Source of the DNA: Dipylidium caninum
Taxonomy: Eukaryota > Platyhelminthes > Cestoda > Cyclophyllidea > Dipylidiidae
DNA: 64,000 bases
Assembly (NCBI GenBank): GCA_017562135.1
Contig: QEYB01000221.1
Coordinates: 186,001-250,000 of the forward strand
Direction of reading: 5' to 3'
The notes under the pieces were generated by a model, which did not search any database, was not told where the DNA came from, and saw only the letters and a list, made by a program, of their open reading frames with translations. Each line of letters starts with the position of its first letter. The first letter of the stretch is position 1. Positions 43,201 through 49,064 of the stretch are shown piece by piece. The translations under genes and the position numbers were made by a program.

Positions 43201-45997
43201 TGATCGGTAGGTGCAAACCTGCATCTCGCATTCCTCAGCATACTGGGCAAAACGGCACATTGCTTCATCAACTTTGTCTTTCTCGTTGACAAAGAACATT
43301 CCGACCGCGAACTCACCTAAGGGTGGTAGGGTCACTCCGGCCTTTCTACACGTGTAAAAAGCTCAGATATTTAGCAATTTTTTATAACAACTTAGAGGCT
43401 TTAGGCATATGAACAAAGTGAGGCTAATAGTTAATAAAATATACCCAAATATCTTTAAAGTCTTGTTCTGGTAAGAATTGTGAGCTGACGATATTAGTCA
43501 CTCTGGAGCTGCTTCAATCAACACAGTTGAAATTGCGGAAAAGCACACATAATGAGAATAAATTCGGATTGCTTCTTCCCAATATTTTACGATGACAGTA
43601 AACCAGTACATGATCTATCTTGCAGGGACAAGACTTTACCAATAGCCATTCGGGTAACTAGTAAAGCCAGCACACTAGCTGTAACCAAAGCAAAAAATTT
43701 CATTACATAAAAAATGAGGTTTATGGTAGGCATTTACTGTTAATGAATATCACCCGAATGACAGTTCGTTTCGGGTCAACATCACTATTAATGTGTAACT
43801 GCGAATACGTCCTCTTTTAAGGGTTTTACGTGCTTACGAAATCTCGGAACTTGAAGAGGGACCGATTTTACTTATGAAAGGTTAGTGGCCCGCACTTCTT
43901 TTTGATTACCAACAACTTACTTTGGACTAAAATCATTACTTCTCATTTGCCCAAAAATTCAAGACTGTCGAAAATAAAGATTCGAATTGGGTAACCACCT
44001 TATAAAACTGTGAGCCATCAAAAAAAAAACAGTAAACCCGAAGTTTACACTTAAAAGAAGGAGTGAAATTATTTTCTCACGAAGTTAATAGTAAGAAATA
44101 TGCTAGTAACAATTTTATTAAATCAATAACATTTTTAATCGCAGCGTTTTCAAGTCGCATAAGTATTATTTCATGTCATATCGAATACTCGAATTGCCCA
44201 AGTCGATAAAAATCTCCTTAGTATTACCTGGCCGTTAGTCTAGTTTTCCACATGAGCTCTCCAAACAATAGAGGAAAACCCTTAGGTATGAGGGGATAAG
44301 AAGAAATAACGCACTTTGCGAAAGTTTCGTAGAGCTCATAGGGAATCCCTGTCATAACGCCGGCCCCATCGCCTGTCTCATCGTCACACCCACATGCTCC
44401 GCGATGTTCCATCCGGTTCAGCATCGTGTTAGCTTGTTCAATTACCTATGGATTAAAGAGTAACACGATCGTAGGAAGTCGTTAATTTTTCAGTCTAATT
44501 AAAGTAGATACCGTGGCTTATACATACAAGTTCAGAGAATGAATTTTTAATCACAGTGTATTGGATCACATGATAATGTATTTCATGAGGTCACCAGGAC
44601 TGAGGTTTTTGAACCAAATATAAGACTGAAACTTGGATGGTGTCATGAAACTTAAAAGGTGTGACCTTGATAGCAATAGTTGTATACGAGTATAATATTA
44701 TTTTGGAGGTAAAAACAATTTAAATTAACCGTAGCATGTTAGATGCGGCGACAACCCACCACAAATTTAAAAATAATTGGCTTATTAAAGGCAATCAAGC
44801 CGTTCGGACCATGCGACTATTGGAATAAAATTAACTTTTTTGAGCTAGATTCACATGAAGGTAATGGAATAATTTGATGAGACCGCTATCAATGAGTAAA
44901 GCCTGGTTGATGCTGGCAATTGCAATTAGGCTCAATTCACGAGCGGACTTGATTGCCCTAGGTACTTACCGATATGTAAAGATAATGTAGCTTACCAACC
45001 TACATTCATTAAATAACATCTGTTTTGAGAATAGAGTAAAATTATATAGTTTATCATCAACTGTTCTAACTTAGGACTTTTCCGGATTGGTTAGATAGAA
45101 ATCGACGTTGCGGTGGCCACCTATCAATGATAGAACTGGCTCAGCACCCAATATATGGACAATAAGGTAGAAGAAATTGGGGTAAAGCGCGTTAGGGAGT
45201 AGAGGAGAAGAGTACAAGTGTTCGCCAACATGACATCACCCTAGTGACTAAGCAGGGACAATGTTGGCACGGCCGCGCACATGTGCACATGCCCAATGGA
45301 TTTTTGCCAGTTTCTAACCCGCGTGGAGAAAGGTTTTGTCAGAAAAAAAGGTCTTTGAGGCGACGTATTTCCCGACTTTATGGTAAAATCTCTACTTTTC
45401 GTCAAGTGAATATTCCAAATTGACTTCAGTCATTCAGTAATCTGTGTGACTGGTCATTTAAGGTGGTAAAGTTAGGACAATTTGAAAGTGAAAAAGGTCA
45501 TGACTAGTTCTTTTATTTGCACAAAAAATGGTTTTATTGCTCTCCCAATTAAGTTAGCGTTATGTGTATTCGAGAAAGTGTGGCCATAACCGATAAATCT
45601 GATACTTTGCACGCACCTTGTCAGCAACAACATTAAATCAGATTCTCGGCAATAGAATATGAAAGCCCATTTACTGTTTAAAAGTTAGAAACAACTGAAA
45701 CAAATATCACATATTCAGGCGAGGAATAATGCATCCCTAGGATAATCAAAACAGCTAACCACATTCTTTCATGAATGTCAAGTAATTATTTGAGTTAGGG
45801 TGACAAGTAAGCCAAATTGTCATTTTGAAGTATCGTGGTGATTGAGGTGGCGTTATAACAGAAAATACAGGACTTACAATTGCAGACCTTTCACCATGGA
45901 CATTAGCGACAAAGCCCACGCCACAGGCTGCATGCTCCTCTCGAGAATCGAAAAGTCCATGTTTGTAGTGCTGTATTTTTTTGTTACAGCCCATCAT
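13125..45997 (-). CDS. GOGAT: Glutamate synthase [NAD(P)H], fused alpha/beta type, 30 exons
   Basis: The enzyme makes two glutamates from glutamine and 2-oxoglutarate, with electrons passing from NAD(P)H through FAD, Fe-S clusters and FMN. Thirty exons assemble on the minus strand to about 2,274 residues, near the 2,100-2,200 usual for eukaryotic fused GOGAT. Domain order: 24-residue propeptide and catalytic Cys25 in ACGVGF; glutaminase domain to about 480; central domain to about 810; FMN domain about 930-1296 with 3Fe-4S cysteines 1228, 1234 and 1239; Gly-rich beta-helix about 1450-1630; beta subunit from about 1700 with Cys 1773, 1776, 1781, 1787 and 1826, 1830, 1834, FAD motif GSGPSG (1881-1886) and pyridine nucleotide motif GGGDTG (2057-2062). 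Start: the first in-frame ATG is at 45995-45997, with a second directly after. Junction phases agree throughout; exon 8 contains an internal frame discontinuity. NADH versus NADPH cannot be told. Confidence 0.95.
14153..14320 (-). CDS. GOGAT: GOGAT exon 29
   Basis: Residues about 2170-2225, beta subunit. It carries [14 protein letters not shown] and VYAAGG, the conserved FAD-contacting segments of this reductase family. Acceptor CTTCGCAG, donor GTGAGT, both phase 1. Confidence 0.93.
15290..15581 (-). CDS. GOGAT: GOGAT exon 28
   Basis: Residues about 2073-2169. It begins [11 protein letters not shown] and includes [19 protein letters not shown], the typical beta-subunit stretch after the nucleotide-binding motif. 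The acceptor is ATGAAG (weak pyrimidine tract) and the donor GTGAGT. Confidence 0.92.
15960..16189 (-). CDS. GOGAT: GOGAT exon 27, NAD(P)H site
   Basis: Residues about 1996-2072. It contains [10 protein letters not shown] and the pyridine nucleotide-binding motif [16 protein letters not shown]. Between them is a low-conservation Ser/Ala-rich stretch ([14 protein letters not shown]). The donor is CAA|GTAACA. Confidence 0.92.
16762..17062 (-). CDS. GOGAT: GOGAT exon 26
   Basis: Residues about 1896-1995. It carries [17 protein letters not shown], the FAD-domain signature of the GOGAT beta subunit, and [18 protein letters not shown], the second FAD contact. Acceptor TTTTAG, donor GTAGAT. Confidence 0.93.
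18103..18381 (-). CDS. GOGAT: GOGAT exon 25, Fe-S cysteines and FAD motif
   Basis: Residues about 1803-1895. It has the second cysteine group [12 protein letters not shown] (Cys 1826, 1830, 1834), ligands for a 4Fe-4S cluster in this family, and the dinucleotide motif [12 protein letters not shown] for FAD. Acceptor TCCACAG, donor GTTAGT. Confidence 0.94.
18848..19150 (-). CDS. GOGAT: GOGAT exon 24, start of beta subunit
   Basis: Residues about 1702-1802. It begins the fused beta subunit with [10 protein letters not shown] and carries the first 4Fe-4S cysteine group [19 protein letters not shown] (Cys 1773, 1776, 1781, 1787). Acceptor CCACTAG, donor GTGAGT. Confidence 0.94.
19544..19759 (-). 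CDS. GOGAT: GOGAT exon 23, alpha/beta linker
   Basis: Residues about 1630-1701. It starts LARHILKHF and [16 protein letters not shown], which close the alpha part. About 40 hydrophilic Asp/Asn-rich residues follow and form the connector to the beta subunit. Acceptor TTCTTCAG, donor GTAAGT. Confidence 0.9.
19842..20083 (-). CDS. GOGAT: GOGAT exon 22, beta-helix end
   Basis: Residues about 1549-1629. It includes [19 protein letters not shown] and [15 protein letters not shown], conserved Gly-rich turns of the alpha-subunit C-terminal right-handed beta-helix. Acceptor TCCACAG, donor GTAGGC. Confidence 0.94.
21166..21454 (-). CDS. GOGAT: GOGAT exon 21, beta-helix
   Basis: Residues about 1453-1548. 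It includes [26 protein letters not shown] and [17 protein letters not shown], the repeated Gly-rich coils of the GXGXG beta-helix domain. Acceptor TTCCTAG, donor GTTCGT. Confidence 0.94.
21903..22369 (-). CDS. GOGAT: GOGAT exon 20
   Basis: Residues about 1297-1452, joining the FMN domain to the beta-helix. It contains [10 protein letters not shown] and [17 protein letters not shown], and near its end [16 protein letters not shown]. The 5' end is ambiguous: the acceptor CCACAG at 22370 pairs with the exon 19 donor at 22998, or TTACAG at 22344 pairs with the donor at 23002. Both keep frame. Donor GTACGT. Confidence 0.9.
22999..23283 (-). CDS. GOGAT: GOGAT exon 19, 3Fe-4S cluster
   Basis: Residues about 1202-1296. 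It carries [15 protein letters not shown] and the 3Fe-4S signature [17 protein letters not shown] (C-x5-C-x4-C, Cys 1228, 1234, 1239), which defines the alpha subunit. The 3' end is either 22999 (donor GTGGCC) or 23003 (donor GTAGGT). Confidence 0.93.
23819..23999 (-). CDS. GOGAT: GOGAT exon 18, FMN site
   Basis: Residues about 1142-1201. It carries [19 protein letters not shown] and LPWELGIAE, the most conserved FMN/2-oxoglutarate-site segment of GOGAT. Acceptor ATTTTAG, donor GTAGTC. Confidence 0.94.
24368..24466 (-). CDS. GOGAT: GOGAT exon 17
   Basis: Residues about 1109-1141, a 33-codon exon encoding [20 protein letters not shown], a core strand of the FMN barrel, then [13 protein letters not shown]. 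Acceptor CTGTTAG, donor GTTTGT, phase 0 at both ends. Confidence 0.93.
25252..25470 (-). CDS. GOGAT: GOGAT exon 16
   Basis: Residues about 1036-1108. It carries [18 protein letters not shown] and [18 protein letters not shown], both diagnostic of the glutamate synthase FMN domain. Acceptor TTCAAAG, donor GTACGG. Confidence 0.95.
26441..26761 (-). CDS. GOGAT: GOGAT exon 15, start of FMN domain
   Basis: Residues about 929-1035. It carries [16 protein letters not shown] and [14 protein letters not shown], the opening of the glutamate synthase catalytic barrel. Acceptor TTTAAAG, donor GTTGGT. Confidence 0.95.
27054..27407 (-). CDS. GOGAT: GOGAT exon 14
   Basis: Residues about 811-928. It begins [20 protein letters not shown], conserved in all GOGATs, and ends in [13 protein letters not shown] polar insert ([20 protein letters not shown]) between them looks lineage-specific. 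Acceptor TCCAAG, donor GTTTGT. Confidence 0.95.
27484..27673 (-). CDS. GOGAT: GOGAT exon 13
   Basis: Residues about 747-810. It encodes [20 protein letters not shown], a conserved central-domain segment. Acceptor GTTTCAG, donor GTTGGA. Confidence 0.94.
28862..29316 (-). CDS. GOGAT: GOGAT exon 12 (central domain)
   Basis: Residues about 596-746, one of the two longest exons. It carries [32 protein letters not shown] and [13 protein letters not shown], all typical of the central domain. The stretch between the first and second motifs, around [15 protein letters not shown], is weakly conserved. Acceptor TTTTTCAG, donor GTTAGC. Confidence 0.94.
29673..29823 (-). CDS. GOGAT: GOGAT exon 11
   Basis: Residues about 545-595. 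It contains [17 protein letters not shown] and [20 protein letters not shown], a near-invariant GOGAT block. Acceptor TCTATAG, donor GTACGT. Confidence 0.95.
31977..32179 (-). CDS. GOGAT: GOGAT exon 10
   Basis: Residues about 478-544. It encodes [13 protein letters not shown] and [19 protein letters not shown], the link between glutaminase and central domains. It ends in phase 2 and joins exon 11 to give [10 protein letters not shown]. Acceptor CTTTTTAG, donor GTGCGT. Confidence 0.92.
32180..37821 (-). other. GOGAT intron 9 (5.6 kb, largest)
   Basis: This intron separates the glutaminase exons from the rest of the gene. I see no coding exon inside; open frames are short and unlike GOGAT, and the flanking exons join directly in frame. 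It holds a GC- and CpG-rich block at 34141-34470 described separately. Confidence 0.75.
34141..34470. other. GC/CpG-rich block inside GOGAT intron 9
   Basis: About 330 bp rich in G, C and CpG lie in an otherwise AT-rich intron, with an irregular GTGC run near 34304-34330 (tgtgcgtgcgtgag, tgcgtgcgtcc) and a repeated cctaggg. No protein is recognised in either strand; frames of 60-77 codons here are Arg/Pro-rich as expected from composition. It could be a transposed fragment, an internal promoter or a CpG cluster. Confidence 0.5.
37822..38102 (-). CDS. GOGAT: GOGAT exon 9, end of glutaminase domain
   Basis: Residues about 384-477. It carries [20 protein letters not shown] and then [11 protein letters not shown] and [12 protein letters not shown], a highly conserved part of the glutaminase domain. 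Acceptor ACTTTAG, donor GTAATT; phase 1 in, phase 0 out. Confidence 0.95.
38103..40601 (-). other. GOGAT intron 8 (2.5 kb)
   Basis: AT-rich sequence with no recognisable exon. The flanking exons join as [12 protein letters not shown], which leaves no gap in the protein. Confidence 0.7.
40602..40880 (-). CDS. GOGAT: GOGAT exon 8, contains a frame break
   Basis: Residues about 292-383, glutaminase domain. The first part reads [15 protein letters not shown] through [15 protein letters not shown]. The second part, [15 protein letters not shown] through EPWDGP, is in another frame. The switch falls near 40736-40750. The exon is 279 bp, but its flanking phases require 3n+1, so it has two bases too many or one too few. 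No GT-AG intron fits because both sides are conserved up to the switch. An assembly error, an allele-specific indel or true damage are all possible. Acceptor CATTAG, donor GTAACC. Confidence 0.9.
40881..42293 (-). other. GOGAT intron 7 (1.4 kb)
   Basis: No exon recognised. A 70-codon frame at 41539-41751 is not GOGAT-like, and exons 7 and 8 join directly as INTLR-GNVNYA. An imperfect direct repeat occurs at 41336-41431. Confidence 0.7.
42294..42467 (-). CDS. GOGAT: GOGAT exon 7
   Basis: Residues about 234-291. It has [20 protein letters not shown] and [13 protein letters not shown], the glutaminase-domain signatures that bind glutamine and form the oxyanion hole. Acceptor CCCTTAG, donor GTAATA, phase 0. 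Confidence 0.96.
42537..42629 (-). CDS. GOGAT: GOGAT exon 6
   Basis: Residues about 203-233, a 31-codon exon ending [17 protein letters not shown], which leads into GMFTSRQL of exon 7. Acceptor CTTTACAG, donor GTTGGT; the intron to exon 7 is only 69 bp. Confidence 0.92.
42932..42991 (-). CDS. GOGAT: GOGAT exon 5
   Basis: Residues about 183-202, a 20-codon exon encoding [20 protein letters not shown]. It fits in phase between exons 4 and 6 and matches the family's variable loop here. Acceptor CTTGTAG, donor GTGAGA. Confidence 0.85.
43068..43148 (-). CDS. GOGAT: GOGAT exon 4
   Basis: Residues about 156-182, encoding [18 protein letters not shown] then EPVTIQ. This matches the GOGAT pattern of W-R followed by N-x-x-x-G and E-P-x-x-x-Q. 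Acceptor CCTTTAG, donor CAA|GTTCGT (weak but phase-consistent). Confidence 0.88.
43219..43345 (-). CDS. GOGAT: GOGAT exon 3
   Basis: Residues about 113-155. It encodes [15 protein letters not shown], the conserved glutaminase core, then [11 protein letters not shown]. Acceptor GTGTAG, donor GTTTGC; the intron to exon 4 is 70 bp. Confidence 0.93.
44228..44445 (-). CDS. GOGAT: GOGAT exon 2
   Basis: Residues about 41-112. It has [20 protein letters not shown] and [12 protein letters not shown], both invariant in the glutaminase domain. The last 27 or so residues, from [12 protein letters not shown] to the donor, have no clear counterpart in other GOGATs. Acceptor ATCCATAG, donor GTAATA in phase 2. 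Confidence 0.93.
44446..45877 (-). other. GOGAT intron 1 (1.4 kb)
   Basis: No exon or repeat is recognised; exons 1 and 2 join as [14 protein letters not shown] palindromic gcacatgtgc (E-box CACATGTG) lies at 45277-45286. As a first intron near the promoter, it could hold regulatory sites. Confidence 0.65.
45878..45997 (-). CDS. GOGAT: GOGAT exon 1, start and catalytic cysteine
   Basis: Residues 1-40, starting at the first in-frame ATG (45995-45997), directly followed by a second [14 protein letters not shown] holds the N-terminal nucleophile Cys25 (codon 45923-45925); the 24 residues before it would be the propeptide removed on maturation. Donor is GTAAGT. The frame stays open 5' of the ATG only through a TTG codon. 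A spliced alternative entering at ATACAG just inside the exon cannot be excluded. Confidence 0.88.
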
Positions 45998-46070
45998 TGC
46001 GGTAAAAAAAACCAGATGCAGCACCCTATAACCAGACACACGATAAAGTGCGCATTTGCACGCGTGTCGC

Positions 46071-46199
46071 AATATTATAAGCGTCTATTCCCGAAACTTC
46101 TTTGTGATTGGTCTATTCAGCATTTTGGACGAGGCTTTCTCTTTCTCATTGGTTCTGGAATCAACCAATCGCTAACCAGTTTATTGCCTCCTCACCAAT
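46071..46199 (-). promoter_or_regulatory. GOGAT core promoter: TATA-like element and four CCAAT boxes
   Basis: Reading the minus strand, a TATA-like TTATAATATT lies at 46071-46080, about 75 bp before the ATG. CCAAT cores lie at 46107-46111 and 46148-46152 (as CCAAT on the minus strand) and at 46165-46169 and 46195-46199 (as CCAAT on the plus strand). Flanks such as accaatca fit the NF-Y consensus. The order ATG, TATA, CCAAT cluster is that of an ordinary eukaryotic promoter; the start site is inferred to be near 46.04 kb. Confidence 0.6.
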
Positions 46200-46440
46200 C
46201 AAGACACAATTGTAAAGTTGGCTTGTTCCCCTGGTTTAGGCATGCTGTCATCCATTGTCCTGTATCTGGTAGTTTCCTGTGTTTAACCACAGTGAATAAG
46301 TATAAAAACACGTAAGCTGTCTCATGTTTAGCATTTGTTTCTAAAGATTATAGATAATGTTAACACTCCGATTTCACCGATGTGTTGCACTATGCCAACT
46401 TTCCGTTTTTTTGACTGTTTATACGGGTATTCCATCGTAC

Positions 46441-46460
46441 TACTTTACTATACTTTACTA
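46441..46460 (+). repeat. 10-bp tandem duplication
   Basis: Two perfect copies of tactttacta. Confidence 0.75.
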
Positions 46461-47027
46461 CGAGGTAAAAGGAATTTAACCTTTCTTTTGTTCATAATAG
46501 AAGTCATCCGCGATATATTCTTTTAACAGTGCTGTTTCAACTAGATTATGACGCATTAGATTTTTTTGTATGTATTTAGACGTGAACTGTGCACTTTGCA
46601 AATATTTTTACTCTTTAAATGTCACAGCCGATGCGATTTTATTTTTACGGCGTTAATGCATGGCTCAACAGTAAAGTGTGCGGTCGCGAATGCATTAGTC
46701 GTGAATTTACCACTTTTCCGACTGATGTCTGGAAGACTAACTTATCATCCCTTTTGCGAACTCATCGACTGAGGTCGTTGTCTAGCCACTAGACCTGTTT
46801 AAGCTATTTGAATCTAGTTATTGGACTCTATCAGGTTAAAGCTGAAGTGCCAGTAATTAGGGAGCTTACAGTAAACAATGGTTATTCGAAGTAAAATTCG
46901 ATTCTAAATGGAGTCCTAAGGTACCGCATTAATTAGAATAATTAGGAAAAGGACAGATTAACTCCGTTAATATCTCTGATACACGGGGAAATGTGTTAGA
47001 TGAAGACTGGTTCATAGCTACATACAT

Positions 47028-47051
47028 CTGGCTCAATGTCTGGCTCAATGT
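47028..47051 (+). repeat. 12-bp tandem duplication
   Basis: Two perfect copies of ctggctcaatgt. Confidence 0.75.
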
Positions 47052-49010
47052 CAATGACCCTTGACGTCTTTTGCTTGTTACCTCTCAAGTTGCACAACTT
47101 TGACCTGCATTTGCCTTAATTAGGCAGCGACAGTCGTGATCTGCGCTTTAATGAGATTGCTTTTTGTGTCCCAAAATAAGTAGTATCAAGACTACATGCT
47201 AAGTGTAAAATTCGGAATGGGTGTTCTGAGTCATCATGGAGCCCTTGCGAAATCGATTTTCCTTATTAACTTATCGATTTACCTTTGGGTGAACTTTCAC
47301 GAGACGCTCTTTTACAGAATTTTGGTCTTAAGGCGAGGCATAAATTAAATTCGTTCATTTCATCCTTCTTTTACTGGAAATCGTGCAACAGATCTCCTGC
47401 ATTCATCTTAGCGTAAACGTATTTTCGTTAACCGGTGTGGCCACTACATGTTTGCGGTCTGGTAACCTTTTTAATCGAATCATTTTTGACCAAGTTTTAC
47501 CAGATTTAGTAGGTCAAAAGTTCACACAGTTCAGGCACATACGATGTGCGCTAATGTGACATCTGTTAATGAGAAAGGAAATTCAGTGATCTTTAATACT
47601 TTTATTTTTTTATTTCTTAAAATAACAGAAGTATTAAGGCGAAAATATGAAAGTCGGTCATTTCCTTACACTTAACAAAATGTGCGCACCAAGAGAAAAC
47701 GTTGTTCAAAAGGAGCAAAAGCATTTACCACATTCGTTTCAAGATGATGTATCAGTTCAGCTGTTTAGTAAATTATTTAGTGCATGCAAAGTAGGGGATT
47801 AATTATTCTATTTTATGTCAATGACCCCCATCTTCTGTGGATAAATGAGACGTCGCCAGCAATACTTTGACTTAGTGATGAAGTTATATTTTCGCCATTA
47901 GCTAGTACAAGTGGGACATTGTTGAAAGGGCCAAAAATAAAGCTTTGTAATCATGGAAATCGAAAAAAATCACACCACGTCTGAGAAATGTAACATTATG
48001 TGCTGTTCACCAAAAATAGGTAGAGAACTAGCGCAAGAAAGCTTTAATTTATGAAGAAGAAATTAAGGTTTCGATGAAACGGATTCGTTTCAGTCTTACA
48101 CATTAACTTTATTAGGAAGAAAAATCAAAAACACTGGTTGTATCATTTGACAGGTGAAGCCCTTTCCAGCGCCATCTTAGAATGTCTGATAACACTGCGG
48201 TAGTGATCATTTTTTAGTCTTCTACGCGTGAGTAATTGTGATGACTTGAGGGTTAGCTCCGAAAGATAGCAAACTACTGGATGATCAATCACTAGTAGCC
48301 CATAAGCGGGAGGGAAATGTATAAATAAATATTCGCCTAGAGTAATGAAACATTAACCCATGTGGAAATCAGAATATAACAATCCTGGTTACTAGCTGTG
48401 ATGTGCTGAAATAATCCACAACCAAGGAGGAGTTTTGTTTATTAGGTAAAGGGAAGTCTCCCTTCAGCAGACACAAAATCCATTTATATAATTGGTGAAG
48501 TAGAGTATGTTTGACGAATTTGCGACATTGGCAAGGCAGAGTTTATAGGTGGTGCACATATATCCACTTCAATTAACATTTATCTGGGAGGGTTGTCTGG
48601 AATCCGGGTCCTGTGAGGATCGGCGTCCCTTCTGAGTTGTCGGAGACATCGTTAATGTAATTTCACGGTTACCATGATTTTCTGTATTTTACCTCCACAG
48701 GATGGCCGCATAAATTAAAGCACTAATTACATTGATTAGTTATAAAATATTACCCTTTTGAATGTACGGAATAGCCCTAATCACAAATATCTTGTAACCA
48801 GGTATTTACACGCAGTCGATTAATTTAACTTGTCTAGCGCTCATTTCAAAATCTGCGGGCGTTGCGTGTTTATGCGTGACCTGAGCTTAGCTTCGTGGAC
48901 ACCCGCAGTGGCGTGTCGTTTACAGTAAGGTAATGGGTCATGAACAATAAATAATCAATTTTTATGTAAAATACACACCATTCTAGGCAGTCGCTTTTGC
49001 CAGTGTATAA

Positions 49011-49064
49011 ATGGAGAAAAGCCTGAGAGAGTTGGACATTAATTTTTTTTCATTGCTGTTTCAA
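49011..49064 (+). CDS. REPS-like exon 1 (start of EH1)
   Basis: An 18-codon exon, MEKSLRELDINFFSLLFQ, directly after an in-frame TAA, so the ATG at 49011 is the earliest possible start. The pattern M-E-x2-L-x6-F-F-S-x-L-F resembles the first helix of the REPS N-terminal EH domain. The donor CAA|GTGATG leaves phase 0 and meets the next acceptor in frame. If this exon is wrong, translation could begin at the ATG at 49312. Confidence 0.6.

Larger units (their letters stand above)
46200..49010. other. Divergent intergenic region, GOGAT to REPS-like gene
   Basis: About 2.8 kb with no recognisable exon. It holds two small tandem duplications (46441-46460 and 47028-47051). It should contain the upstream control regions of both divergent genes; apart from the CCAAT cluster I cannot assign sites. 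Confidence 0.6.

Noticed and set aside
45998..46072. GOGAT start extended upstream to give a Cys/Arg-rich leader
   Set aside because: The extension opens only with TTG; the first ATG is at 45995-45997 and the TATA-like element overlaps the supposed extension's start.
45842..46315. 157-codon plus-strand open frame
   Set aside because: It runs antisense over GOGAT exon 1 and its CCAAT-box promoter and has no recognisable domain.
49006..49013. TATAAATG as a TATA box for the REPS-like gene
   Set aside because: It overlaps the preferred start codon at 49011, so it cannot serve as the TATA box if exon 1 is right.
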